Source: Natronosalvus sp042663485
GTDB taxonomy: Archaea; Halobacteriota; Halobacteria; Halobacteriales; Natrialbaceae
NCBI GenBank assembly: GCA_042663485.1
Contig: JBHTAF010000001.1
Direction: 5' to 3' (one strand)
DNA length: 64,000 nucleotides
Positions within the stretch are counted from its first letter, which is position 1. Every line of letters begins with the position of its first letter. Positions 41,230-49,753 of the stretch are shown piece by piece. Made by a program: the position numbers and the translations under genes. The notes beneath the pieces were generated by a model that saw nothing but the letters and a program-made list of their open reading frames with translations, was not told where the DNA came from and ran no database searches.

Positions 41230-42354
41230 TCACGTTCGCCGCCGCCGGACGACGAACCCGACGCCCAGCGCGATCGGGAGCGCGAGCGCCGCCGTCGACC
41301 GCGAGGGGAGCACGGCCGTGACGGCCGCAATCGCCGGCACGCCGGCGACCGTGACGGTACCCACATCCTCCCCCTCGAGCGCCAGCGCGTAGCGTCCGGG
41401 GTTGGCGAACGATCGCTCGAACTCGACCTGTCGCGTCTCGCCGGGTGCGAGTTCTACCCGCTCCGTCTCGACGACGAACCCACCGACGGCGAACTCGAGG
41501 GTTCGTACCCCCGTCGCGTTGCCCGTGTTCTCGACGGTCGCCGTGACCGACACGGACTCCCCGATTGCGACCTCGGTCCGGTCGAGGTCGACCCCCGTCA
41601 CCGTCATATTCGGCGCCGGTTCGCCCGGTTTGGGTTCGGGTTCGGTGACCGTCACCGTGTGCGTCCGGCCGTCGATGCCAACCTCGTACGTCCCGGGTGC
41701 GTCCATCGTCCGCTCGAAGGAGACGGATCGATTCTCGCCGCCGAAGACGAACACCCGTTTCTGGCTGACGACGATATCGTCGACGGTTAGCCCGACCATC
41801 GTCGCCATCGACTGGGACCCGCCCCGGTAGATACCCGTGACCGTGATCGTCTCGCCGACGGTCACCTCGGTGTCCGAGACGATGACGCGCTCGAGCGTCG
41901 GCGGGTCGGGGTCGGTTTCGTCGTCATCGTCATCGTTGTACCGCACGTGGATCGTGAACGACTCCGTTCCTTCCCCCGCCTGGTGCGTGTCGATGGAGAC
42001 GCCGACGGCAACCGTCTGGCCGGTGGCGGGCTCGAGCGGGGATCTCGCGGTTATCTCATCTCCAGGATCGCCGTTTCGGTAGAAGGTGACGCCGTCGGTG
42101 CCCGAGAGCCAGATGCGGTCGATGTTCTCGTCAGTCGCGCGTACGGTGAAGGCTTCATCGACCGTCGTCACCGCGTCGGCATTGAGCCGCTCGAAGTCGA
42201 GCTCGAGTTGGCCGTTTTCGGTCGAGGCGTAGGGGCTCGAAGCCTCGAATTCGATGGAAGAGGTTGTGTCGGCTGGCTCGAGGGAGACGGCGGCTGTTGG
42301 AACAGCCGAAAGAAGGGGAGCCACAATAAAGATGAGGAGGAGCTTTCGGTCCAT
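41230..42354 (-). CDS. Membrane-anchored surface protein: DUF1102-like domain, CARDB-like domain, C-terminal anchor
   Basis: A 374-residue protein. A signal peptide (KLLLIFIVAPLLSAVPTAAV) is followed by a domain at about 57-137 similar to that of the adjacent 161-residue protein: LNADAVTTVDEAFTV against LNENAITSFDEVLTI, and FYRNGDPGD...VGVSIDT against FYEGTGGPSD...IGIAVDT. An acidic linker (NDDDDDETDPDPP) leads to beta-sandwich repeats, the last CARDB-like (VDLDRTEVAIGESVSVTATV, ENTGNATGVRTLEFAVGG). The end ALALPIALGVGFVVRRRRT is a membrane anchor or sorting signal. It plausibly anchors polymers of the smaller DUF1102 protein to the cell surface (inference). Confidence 0.8.
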   Translation of the reverse strand: MDRKLLLIFIVAPLLSAVPTAAVSLEPADTTSSIEFEASSPYASTENGQLELDFERLNADAVTTVDEAFTVRATDENIDRIWLSGTDGVTFYRNGDPGDEITARSPLEPATGQTVAVGVSIDTHQAGEGTESFTIHVRYNDDDDDETDPDPPTLERVIVSDTEVTVGETITVTGIYRGGSQSMATMVGLTVDDIVVSQKRVFVFGGENRSVSFERTMDAPGTYEVGIDGRTHTVTVTEPEPKPGEPAPNMTVTGVDLDRTEVAIGESVSVTATVENTGNATGVRTLEFAVGGFVVETERVELAPGETRQVEFERSFANPGRYALALEGEDVGTVTVAGVPAIAAVTAVLPSRSTAALALPIALGVGFVVRRRRT

Positions 42355-42507
42355 CTGAAGGGTAGTAGCCAGGTGTGGTAGAGTGTCTATTTCGACGTTT
42401 TGAACAGGCCGTCTGAGCCTACGCGTTTTGGGCAACCCCAATGCCGTACTCGAATCCACTCGTCTGCGAGTAGCAGCCGGAGGGTAACTCCGTATTTGAT
42501 GAGGTCC

Positions 42508-42993
42508 TTACTGTTGTATTGCTTCAATTGTAATTGTCGTATCAGCCGTGTTTTCGCCCGTATCGACGGCAATACCGATTTTAGCCGCCGTTTGGTCATC
42601 AATCGGACCGGTAGTGAGGGAGTTGCTATCCGTATCCGACGGACCTCCCGTCCCTTCGTAAAAGATCAGCCCCGAACCGGCGTCAGCATTGACCGTGATT
42701 TCGTACGACGGCGTTTCGGAGTGGCTTATTGTTAGAACCTCGTCGAAGCTCGTGATCGCGTTTTCGTTAAGCCCCGAGACATCGAAACTGATGGTAGTGC
42801 CGGAGGGGGTGGCAACGGCGCTATAACTATCGTCAATGCTGAGATTGAGCAGAGCAGCACCGTCACCTTCAGTCTGAATAGTCACGTCACGCGTCGCTTC
42901 CACTGTACTGAACGCACCCGTCGCGAGTGCGCCGCCGCCGCCAGCTACGATTGCACCCAGTCCGACAAGCACATTGCGTCTGTTGAGTCTCAT
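42508..42993 (-). CDS. DUF1102-type small secreted protein, putative fibre subunit
   Basis: A 161-residue protein with an Arg-Arg signal sequence (MRLNRRNVLVGLGAIVAGGG) leading to GAFSTVEATRDVTIQ, the usual junction of DUF1102 and SipW-dependent proteins. The mature part is one beta-rich domain (LNENAITSFDEVLTISHSET, GLIFYEGTGGPSD, IGIAVDTGENTADTTITI) without Cys. Size and layout recall TasA/camelysin-like subunits that SipW-type peptidases process in Bacillus and archaeal TasA-like bundling pilins; homology to those is not shown here. ATG 42993 follows a GGAGA Shine-Dalgarno-like sequence. Probably first gene of the minus-strand block. Confidence 0.8.
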   Translation of the reverse strand: MRLNRRNVLVGLGAIVAGGGGALATGAFSTVEATRDVTIQTEGDGAALLNLSIDDSYSAVATPSGTTISFDVSGLNENAITSFDEVLTISHSETPSYEITVNADAGSGLIFYEGTGGPSDTDSNSLTTGPIDDQTAAKIGIAVDTGENTADTTITIEAIQQ

Positions 42994-43267
42994 GGTATCG
43001 TCTCCGTTCGATCCGCGCCGGCACCGTAGGCACCGGGTACCGACGTGATCATTACACCTCCCACTCGAGGCCACCCCCTTTGTATTAGGTCGCCAGAAGC
43101 GGTTCTGGGCCACCAATCGAGGCTTCAAGACGGGCTTGATCGGGCGAAATCGGCAGTTTGAGAGAGTGGTATGTGAGTCAAAGACACGCTTGTGTTAGAT
43201 CTACACGCGACGGCAACAAACGTTATGTAGCCATAGTTCAGTAATTCTAGATAGATTTCGGGGGCTA

Positions 43268-43858
43268 ATGTCGACGATTACCGAACAGGTAGGCGAGAAC
43301 GACGCTGAAACGACTGAGAGCGGCGGGAACGCCGCCGGCCCCACCCGTGGCGAGATTTTCGACCTCCTGAGCAACCACCGCCGACGGTACGCCATCCACC
43401 ACCTCAAGCAGACCGACGATCCCGTCGAACTCGGCGAGCTAGCCGAACGCGTCGCCGCCTGGGAACTTGAGAAAGATGTGCAGGGACTCACCTCGGCCGA
43501 GCGCAAGCGTGTGTACACGTCGCTTCAACAGACGCACTTGCCGGCGCTCAAGCGCGCGGGAATGGTCGAGTTCGATGCTCGAGCGATAGAACTCACCGAG
43601 GAAGCCGAGCAACTCGAGGTGTACCTGGACATCGTCCCCGGTGATTCGATTCCCTGGGGCGTCTACTACCTTGGCCTCTCGGCGGTCGCCGCCGCGGTGA
43701 TGGCCGGCCTCTGGCTCGAGATTATCCCCACCGACACGGTTCCGACACTAGGGTGGGCGACGGCCGTCGTCAGTCTGTTTGCGGTGTCGGCGGTGGTGCA
43801 CGTGCTCGAGAATCGGCGCAATCGCTTGGGCGAGGGGAAACGCCCGCCACAGCCATGA
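43268..43858 (+). CDS. Membrane-bound HTH regulator (DUF7344-type)
   Basis: A 196-residue protein. A winged-helix domain at about 26-115 has GEIFDLLSNHRRRYAIHHLK, ELGELAERVAAWE and YTSLQQTHLPALKRAGMVEF, the pattern of the haloarchaeal DUF7344 family. Two C-terminal membrane segments follow (IPWGVYYLGLSAVAAAVMAG and TLGWATAVVSLFAVSAVVHV). A DNA-binding domain tethered to the membrane suggests direct signalling from envelope to gene. Its TGA overlaps the next ATG (ATGA), coupling it to the secreted protein gene, and it is divergent from the DUF1102 gene with a 274-nt shared control region. Confidence 0.85.
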   Translation: MSTITEQVGENDAETTESGGNAAGPTRGEIFDLLSNHRRRYAIHHLKQTDDPVELGELAERVAAWELEKDVQGLTSAERKRVYTSLQQTHLPALKRAGMVEFDARAIELTEEAEQLEVYLDIVPGDSIPWGVYYLGLSAVAAAVMAGLWLEIIPTDTVPTLGWATAVVSLFAVSAVVHVLENRRNRLGEGKRPPQP

Positions 43859-44787
43859 ACGGGATCGGAAAACTCGCGGTTATGCTCGTGGTCGTCGGCG
43901 CAGTATTACTGGCCGGACCAGTCTTCGGGTTTACGACGATCAATGCCGACCGCGGGGTCTCCGTGGGTACGGCTTCGGATCCCGACGGATTGCTCGGCGT
44001 CATCGATAACTCGGGAAACAAAAGCGCGAACGTCAACCCCTCTACTAATCAGCGCGGCGAAGTCTTTTACCTTGACGACAACACTGGCGTGTTCGGCGTG
44101 AGCGACGTCGACGCCGACGTCGTCGGCTTCAAAGGTCAGGATACGAACCTCGAGGCGCAGGTCGAGACCGACGGCACCAGCGGTGACTACGTCGTCGTCG
44201 TGACGTGTGGAACGTCAAATCTCAAGGATCAGGGAACGCTCACCGTGCAACTGACGGCCTCCAGCAGCGTGACCGTCGAACTCGAGCGGACTACTGGCGC
44301 GGAAATCGACGTGAACTGTCGCGGTGGTGGCGGAAATAACGATCCGCCGGGGCTTGAGGTCACCAGCGTCGATTCCGTGCAGGGGGGCGTTGTCGAGTTT
44401 ACGATCAACAACACCGGCGGTAAAATCGACATCACGGAAGTCTCGGTTACGAGGACATCGACGGCGGCGACCGAGATTTCGCGAGGGAATCAAGCCGGAG
44501 AAGTAATCGTCAATGGCGGAACCGGTAATACCGAAACGGCATCCGCTAGCCCCTGGGAGATCGGAGAGGAGACCGTCGAGTTTGGCAACGGAAACGGGAA
44601 ACGAGTTACTCTCGAGACGGGGGATCTCGCCACCGTGACGATCGACGCATTCGTCGACGAGAGCGGCGAGGAGGTTTCGATGGACGACGCAGAGATTGAT
44701 ATGACGTTCTACGGCAAGAACGGCGAGTCCGATAGCGTAACCGTCACCATCTCCTGTGACGATGGATCGACGAACTGCGAGCCGTAA
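43855..44787 (+). CDS. DUF1102-like secreted surface protein
   Basis: A 310-residue protein with a signal segment (IGKLAVMLVVVGAVLLAGPV) and the junction FGFTTINADRGVSVGTASDP, which matches AFSTVEATRDVTIQTEGDG in the 161-residue protein across the divergent promoter. Two beta-sandwich regions follow, split by a Gly-rich hinge (NCRGGGGNNDPPG). Four Cys (VVTCGTS, DVNCRGG, TISCDDGSTNC) could form disulfides. No C-terminal anchor, so it is secreted or assembled into a filament. Translation is coupled to the membrane-bound regulator by ATGA overlap. Probable larger or tip subunit of the same surface structure (inference). Confidence 0.72.
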   Translation: MNGIGKLAVMLVVVGAVLLAGPVFGFTTINADRGVSVGTASDPDGLLGVIDNSGNKSANVNPSTNQRGEVFYLDDNTGVFGVSDVDADVVGFKGQDTNLEAQVETDGTSGDYVVVVTCGTSNLKDQGTLTVQLTASSSVTVELERTTGAEIDVNCRGGGGNNDPPGLEVTSVDSVQGGVVEFTINNTGGKIDITEVSVTRTSTAATEISRGNQAGEVIVNGGTGNTETASASPWEIGEETVEFGNGNGKRVTLETGDLATVTIDAFVDESGEEVSMDDAEIDMTFYGKNGESDSVTVTISCDDGSTNCEP

Positions 44788-44906
44788 TCCGGACTGACCG
44801 TCACTGTGGAAATAGAATTATATCGGGTGTACGGTTGCGCTCGCCCATGCTAGGGCTTTCCGGACAATGCGAACGGCTTTTGAACGCCCAAAACAGACTC
44901 AGTAGT

Positions 44907-45230
44907 ATGTCAACCGCAACGATGAGCGATCGACGCGAGCACATTCGCTCGATCGGCGTGACAGCGTTCGCCTGTCTCGCCGGGGTTGGCGCCGCCATCG
45001 GCTCCTCGATACTCACCGCCGGGGAAGCCGTCGACGCCGCGGCGACCGAACCGCTCACCTACCTCCTCGTCTTCGGGCTGATCGCCCTGCAGGTCATCGG
45101 CCTGCCGGCCATCGGCCTCTACGATAGCGAGGAGTTCGGACCCAAACACGTCCTGTTCATCGGGCTGATGACCTTCTCGTTCTGGTTCATCACCTGGGGA
45201 ATCATGCTGAGCACCGGCGCGAGCTTCTAA
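44907..45230 (+). CDS. Small membrane protein upstream of rli1
   Basis: A 107-residue protein with three membrane segments (IGVTAFACLAGVGAAIGSSI, TYLLVFGLIALQVIGLPAIG, HVLFIGLMTFSFWFITWGIM). ATG 44907 lies about 27 nt after a CTTTTGAAC box. It ends 1 nt before the rli1 start and is very likely co-transcribed with it. Family not recognised; function unknown. Confidence 0.75.
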   Translation: MSTATMSDRREHIRSIGVTAFACLAGVGAAIGSSILTAGEAVDAAATEPLTYLLVFGLIALQVIGLPAIGLYDSEEFGPKHVLFIGLMTFSFWFITWGIMLSTGASF

Positions 45231-45231
45231 C

Positions 45232-47046
45232 ATGGCCAAAGACAGCATCGCCGTCGTCGACCTCGATCGGTGCCAGCCCGACCGGTGCAACTACGAGTGC
45301 AAGAACTACTGCCCACCCAACCGCACCGGCAAGGAGTGCATCACGCTTCGGGGCGAAGAGGCCGACGAAGGCCAGCCCGAGCAGATCCGTATCTCCGAGG
45401 AGATATGTCTGGGCGAAACCTGCGGCATCTGCGTCGAGAAGTGCCCCTTCGACGCCATCGAGATCATCAACCTGCCACAGGAACTCCAGGACGACCCCGC
45501 CCACCGCTACGGCGAGAACGCCTTCTCGCTGTACGGCCTCCCAGCGCCACAAGAGGGGAGGGTAACGGGCATCCTCGGACCGAACGGCATCGGGAAGACC
45601 ACCGCCGTCCGCATTCTGGCCGGCGAACTCGAGCCCAACCTAGGGCGCTTCGACGATCCACCGGGCTGGGACGACGTGCTCGAGGCCTACCGCGGCACCG
45701 AGATTCAGGACTATCTCGAGGCCGTCCGCGACGGCGACCTCTCGGTCGCGCGGAAACCACAGTACGTCGACCAGATCCCGAACCAGTTCGACGGCAACAC
45801 CCGCGAACTGCTCGAGCGGACGAACGAGCGCGACGCCCTCGAGTACCTCGTCGAGCGACTCTCGATCGGCCCGGTGATGGACCAGTCGATCGACGATCTG
45901 TCGGGTGGAGAACTCCAACGCGTAGCGCTTGCGGCGACACTGGCTCGCGACACGGACTTCTACTTCCTCGACGAGATTACGCCGTATCTCGACATCGGTC
46001 AGCGGGTCACCGCGGCCCGTCTGATCCGCGAACTCGCGGAGGAGGAAGGAAAGTCGATGCTCGTGGTCGAACACGACCTCGCCGTCCTCGACTTGCTCGC
46101 CGACACCCTCCACGTCGCCTACGGTGAGCCCGGCGCCTACGGTGTCATCACGACGCCCAAGTCGGTCCGCAACGGCATCAACGAGTACCTCGCGGGCTAC
46201 CTCGAGAACGAGAACATGCGGATTCGGCCGAACCCGATCGAGTTCGAGGAACACGCCCCCCGGAGCGCCACCCGCGGGGATACCCTCGTCGAGTACCCCG
46301 ACCTCGTCAAGTCCTACGGCGACGGCGAGTTCTCCCTCGAGGTCGAGGGCGGCGAAATTCGGAAGAACGAGGTGCTCGGCGTCGTCGGGCCGAACGGCAT
46401 CGGGAAGTCGACCTTCGCGAAGCTGTTGACCGGGGCGCTCGAGCCCGACGAAGGCGAGGCCGAATTGGATCTCGACATCTCGTACAAACCGCAGTACGTC
46501 ACCATCGACCAGCCGATGCGCGTCGACGCGTTCCTCGCTTCGATTACCGACCAGTTCGGCTCCTCGTACTGGAACACCGAAATCGCGGGCCCACTCCAGC
46601 TCGAGCGAATTATGGAACAGAGCCTCTCGGACCTCTCGGGCGGGGAGCGCCAGCGGGTAGCCATCGCGGCCTGCCTCTCCGATACCGCGGATCTGTACCT
46701 GCTCGACGAGCCCTCGGCCCATCTCGACGTCGAACAGCGGGTCCAGGCCACGCGAGCGATCCGGCGCTACGCCGAACAGCAGGACGCCACCGTCCTGGTC
46801 ATCGACCACGACATCTACATGATCGACCTGCTGGCCGACCGCCTGATGGTCTTCGACGGCGAACCGGCCGTTCACGGCCGCGCGGGGACGCCCCAGTCGA
46901 TGCGCGGCGGCATGAACGAATTCCTGGCGAACCTCGAGGTGACGTTCCGCCGGGACGAGCGGACCTCGCGCCCGCGGATCAACAAGCCGGACTCCCAGCT
47001 CGACAGGCAACAGAAGCGCGAGGGCGAGTACTACTACGCACCCTGA
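45232..47046 (+). CDS. rli1: Ribosome recycling ATPase ABCE1/Rli1
   Basis: A 604-residue twin-ATPase that splits ribosomes after termination. The N-terminal Fe-S region binds two 4Fe-4S clusters (DRCQPDRCNYECKNYCPP and CLGETCGICVEKCPFDAI). NBD1 has Walker A LGPNGIGKTTAV, signature LSGGELQRVALAA and Walker B DFYFLDEIT; NBD2 has GPNGIGKSTF, LSGGERQRVAIAA and YLLDEPS. NBD1 reads DEITPYLDIGQR where many orthologues have DEPSSYLD; I take this as a lineage variant. The H-loops (VVEHDLAVLDLL, VIDHDIYMIDLL) are intact, and length is normal. Confidence 0.97.
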   Translation: MAKDSIAVVDLDRCQPDRCNYECKNYCPPNRTGKECITLRGEEADEGQPEQIRISEEICLGETCGICVEKCPFDAIEIINLPQELQDDPAHRYGENAFSLYGLPAPQEGRVTGILGPNGIGKTTAVRILAGELEPNLGRFDDPPGWDDVLEAYRGTEIQDYLEAVRDGDLSVARKPQYVDQIPNQFDGNTRELLERTNERDALEYLVERLSIGPVMDQSIDDLSGGELQRVALAATLARDTDFYFLDEITPYLDIGQRVTAARLIRELAEEEGKSMLVVEHDLAVLDLLADTLHVAYGEPGAYGVITTPKSVRNGINEYLAGYLENENMRIRPNPIEFEEHAPRSATRGDTLVEYPDLVKSYGDGEFSLEVEGGEIRKNEVLGVVGPNGIGKSTFAKLLTGALEPDEGEAELDLDISYKPQYVTIDQPMRVDAFLASITDQFGSSYWNTEIAGPLQLERIMEQSLSDLSGGERQRVAIAACLSDTADLYLLDEPSAHLDVEQRVQATRAIRRYAEQQDATVLVIDHDIYMIDLLADRLMVFDGEPAVHGRAGTPQSMRGGMNEFLANLEVTFRRDERTSRPRINKPDSQLDRQQKREGEYYYAP

Positions 47047-47186
47047 TCGGTGCCGTCTGATTTCTTCGCGATTCGAATTTCACGCTCGAGGTCGAGGCAC
47101 TCAGCAGTCGCTATTGCGTTGGCTCGCGTCGAGGGTCAACCAAAAAAAGCCGTCTCCGATCGTACGTCCGTCTCTCGTTCGTCTCG

Positions 47187-47438
47187 CTACTCTTCGACGT
47201 CGCTGCCTCGAGACCGCAGTCCGCTAACGTTGGGCCCACTGCCGGATTTCAGGTCGTCGAAGCGCGACTGGACGGTCGGGCGGTGTTCGCCGAAGGTCGC
47301 GCCGACGAGCGCACCGAGGGCGGCCCCGGTGCTCGCGGTCTGTTTGCCCAGTAGTCCACCCAGGAAGGCGCCGACGGCGGCGCCCATCGCGGCGTAGCGT
47401 GCGCGGCTCATGGCACGGACGAGTCTATCTTTCACCAT
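47187..47438 (-). CDS. Small glycine-zipper protein
   Basis: An 83-residue protein. A hydrophobic central part rich in Gly and Ala at regular spacing (AAMGAAVGAFLGGLLG and GAALGALVGATFGE) resembles glycine-zipper membrane segments. The N-terminus is basic and the C-terminus polar. ATG 47438. Convergent with rli1 across a 140-nt gap whose A7 run could end the minus transcript. Function unknown. Confidence 0.65.
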   Translation of the reverse strand: MVKDRLVRAMSRARYAAMGAAVGAFLGGLLGKQTASTGAALGALVGATFGEHRPTVQSRFDDLKSGSGPNVSGLRSRGSDVEE

Positions 47439-47564
47439 GCGTGAGTGTACGGTCGAGAGAAAGATAAGCCTGTTCCTGGCTGTTGCCCTGCGGGTGTACT
47501 GATTCACTGGTTACGCCGGGGATTCACCGGTTATGCTGAAGGCACACTCGTGGGCGAGACGGAA

Positions 47565-48086
47565 TCAGCCGATCAGCCGCTGACAGCTCCCACAGAGGTG
47601 TTCTTCCTTGATGTCGACTTCCCGCACCGTGGGCGAGAAGTTCATCACACACCGCTGGTTGTCGCAGTGCTCGAGCCCGTAGGTGTGGCCGATCTCGTGA
47701 ACGATCTCTTTACGGATGCGGTCCTGGAAGATGTCGCTCGCGCTCTTGTTCGAGAACCCGCCGTCGCTCGAGGTCTGCAGGCGATAGGTCGAGACGACGC
47801 TGCCGCTCCCGTCGAGGTAGGCGAGGCCGAAGACGTAGTTGCGTCGGCGGTAGAAGAGGTCGTGGGGGGTGACGGCGATGTTCTTGTCGCCTCGGCCGAC
47901 GCGCTCGGCCAGCTGGATGAACGTCTCGGCGCAGTACTGGTTGCGCCCGGAGTCGTACGCGCCGTTCGGGATCGACTGGGCATCGTTGACCGTGACGTCG
48001 CAGTCGTAGACCGACCGGAGCGCCGCGGAGGCCTCCCGCTTGACGTTCGCGGGAACGGACCCGACCGGCACGATGTCGACGAGCAT
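47565..48086 (-). CDS. amzA: Archaemetzincin family zinc metalloprotease
   Basis: A 173-residue metzincin. The catalytic motif HEIGHTYGLEHCDNQRCVM carries the three zinc-binding His and catalytic Glu of HEXXHXXGXXH, the CX4CXM that follows it, and a late CGSC completing a second Cys-bound zinc site, all diagnostic of archaemetzincins. The conserved Met forms the Met-turn. ATG 48086 has TTTATG at 48111-48117 (minus strand) 28 nt upstream. Physiological substrates are unknown. Divergent from a UPF0146 gene, an arrangement I believe is common in haloarchaea. Confidence 0.93.
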   Translation of the reverse strand: MLVDIVPVGSVPANVKREASAALRSVYDCDVTVNDAQSIPNGAYDSGRNQYCAETFIQLAERVGRGDKNIAVTPHDLFYRRRNYVFGLAYLDGSGSVVSTYRLQTSSDGGFSNKSASDIFQDRIRKEIVHEIGHTYGLEHCDNQRCVMNFSPTVREVDIKEEHLCGSCQRLIG

Positions 48087-48110
48087 GGCAACGTCTATGG
48101 CGCCCCCCAG

Positions 48111-48117
48111 CATAAAC
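48111..48117 (-). promoter_or_regulatory. TATA box of the archaemetzincin gene
   Basis: GTTTATG on the minus strand is centred 28 nt before ATG 48086. Confidence 0.55.
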
Positions 48118-48125
48118 GTCCCGCC

Positions 48126-48572
48126 GTGGTACGCTTTCACCGGGATCGAGACGGAGACCGGTCCCAGAATCTGGACGCGCTCGTGGGAAAGCTCGCAGCC
48201 TACGAGCGCCTGCTCGAGGTCGGCATCGGACGGCGCACGGCGGTCGCCGAGGCGCTCGTCGAGGCCGGGTGTGCGGTCGTTGCGACGGACGTTCACCCGC
48301 GCGAGACCCCAGAGGGAGTGCGGTTCGTGATCGACGACGTCACCGACCCCGACCTCGAGTTGTACGCCGACGCCGACGCCATCTACGCGCTGAACCTCCC
48401 ACCAGAACTGCATCGGCCGGCGCTCGAGGTCGCTCGCGCGTTCGACGCCGACTTCCTGTTCACGACGCTGGGTGGCGATCCGCCGCTGGTGCCCGTCGAG
48501 CGAGTGTCGCTGCCTCGAGAGACGCTGTTCGTCTCACATCGTGGAACGGAGCATCCCGGCGGCGGCCGTTGA
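48126..48572 (+). CDS. UPF0146-family protein
   Basis: About 148 residues with a partial Rossmann fold: KLAAYERLLEVGIGRRTAVA (glycine-rich turn), EAGCAVVATDVHPRETPEG, FVIDDVTDPDLELYADADAI and YALNLPPELHRPALEVA. This is the UPF0146 pattern, a small methyltransferase-like family whose activity is undetermined. The start is uncertain: GTG 48126 gives an 18-residue lead-in, while GTG 48180 starts right at the fold. The start lies only 40 nt from that of the archaemetzincin gene, so the promoters overlap. Confidence 0.75.
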   Translation: MVRFHRDRDGDRSQNLDALVGKLAAYERLLEVGIGRRTAVAEALVEAGCAVVATDVHPRETPEGVRFVIDDVTDPDLELYADADAIYALNLPPELHRPALEVARAFDADFLFTTLGGDPPLVPVERVSLPRETLFVSHRGTEHPGGGR

Positions 48573-48604
48573 GAGGGAAAACGAGCGCCGTCGGTGACGA
48601 ACGA

Positions 48605-48612
48605 CTTTTCAC
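48605..48612 (+). promoter_or_regulatory. TATA-like box of the MDR dehydrogenase gene
   Basis: CTTTTCAC is centred 27 nt before ATG 48635. Confidence 0.45.
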
Positions 48613-48634
48613 GAACTCCCGCGTTGGCCCCGGT

Positions 48635-49678
48635 ATGCAGGCTGTCACCTTCACCGGCCACGGAGACACCGACGTGATCGAGTACGCCGAGGTTCCCGAC
48701 CCCGACGTCGGCCCCGAGGACGTGCTCGTCGACGTGAAGACGGGCGCGCTCAACCACCTCGACGTCTGGACGCGACGCGGGCTACCCGGACTCGACCTCG
48801 AGATGCCACACGTCCCCGGCAGCGACGCGGCGGGCGTCGTCGTCGACACCGGCGAGGCCGTCACCCGATTCGAGGAGGGCGACCGGGTCGCCCTCTCCGC
48901 GGGCGTCTCCTGTGGCGAGTGCGAGTTCTGCCGCCGCGGGGAGTACCCGCTCTGCGTCTCCTACCACGTCATCGGCGAGCACGTCCCCGGCGTCCACGCC
49001 GAGTACGCCGCCGTCCCCCAGGACAACCTGATCCCCGTTCCCGAGGGCGTCGACTGGGTGACCGCGGGGTCGACCACCCTCGTCTTCCAGACCGCGTGGC
49101 GCATGCTGATCGACAGAGCCGATATCTCGGCGGGCGAGTCCATCCTCGTCCTGGGAGCCAGCGGCGGCGTCGGCCACGCGGCCCTCCAGATCGCCGCCCA
49201 CGCGGGCGCGGAGGTGTATGCCACGGGCAGTAGCGAGGAGAAACTGCGATACGCCGAGGCCCACGGCGCCGACCACGTCGTCGACTACGAGGAGGAGAAC
49301 TTCGCCGACTGGGTGCGCGCCGAGACCGGCAAGCGCGGCGTCGACGTCGTCGTCGACTACATCGGCGCCGGCACCTGGCGCGATTCCATCCGGAGCCTCG
49401 CGAAGGGTGGCCGCCTCGTCACCTGCGGGGGCACCGCTGGGCCGAATCCCGAGACCGACATCCCCCGCATCTTCTGGAACCAGCTCACGATCCTGGGCTC
49501 GACGATGGCTACCCCGGGTCAGGTCGACGACGTGATGGAACTCGTCTGGGACGGCACATTCGAACCCGCCGTCCGCGAGGTGCTCCCGATGAGCGAGACC
49601 GACCGCGCCCACGCCCTCCTCGAGAATCGCGAGGGATTCGGGAAGGTCGTCGTTCGACCGGATAGCGAACTCGAGTAG
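48635..49678 (+). CDS. Zinc-containing MDR-family oxidoreductase
   Basis: A 347-residue medium-chain dehydrogenase/reductase. The GroES-like N-terminal domain carries four closely spaced Cys (GVSCGECEFCRRGEYPLC) of the structural zinc site, and the Rossmann domain has LVLGASGGVGHAALQIAAHA for NAD(P). The catalytic-zinc Cys expected near residue 40 is replaced (ALNHLDVWTRRG), so it keeps the structural but apparently not the catalytic zinc, closer to the quinone-reductase branch. Substrate unknown. ATG 48635 lies 27 nt after CTTTTCAC. Confidence 0.88.
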   Translation: MQAVTFTGHGDTDVIEYAEVPDPDVGPEDVLVDVKTGALNHLDVWTRRGLPGLDLEMPHVPGSDAAGVVVDTGEAVTRFEEGDRVALSAGVSCGECEFCRRGEYPLCVSYHVIGEHVPGVHAEYAAVPQDNLIPVPEGVDWVTAGSTTLVFQTAWRMLIDRADISAGESILVLGASGGVGHAALQIAAHAGAEVYATGSSEEKLRYAEAHGADHVVDYEEENFADWVRAETGKRGVDVVVDYIGAGTWRDSIRSLAKGGRLVTCGGTAGPNPETDIPRIFWNQLTILGSTMATPGQVDDVMELVWDGTFEPAVREVLPMSETDRAHALLENREGFGKVVVRPDSELE

Positions 49679-49753
49679 TCGAAGACGGGCCGTGATGGAC
49701 GGACGGGAAAGTCGAATATCGGCCCTGACGTGCGAACGAGAACCGTGAGGGCT

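Noticed and set aside
48040..48330. Alternative plus-strand frame overlapping the archaemetzincin/UPF0146 boundary (Met-Ser-Thr-rich)
   Set aside because: Out of frame with the UPF0146 fold and without protein-like patterning.
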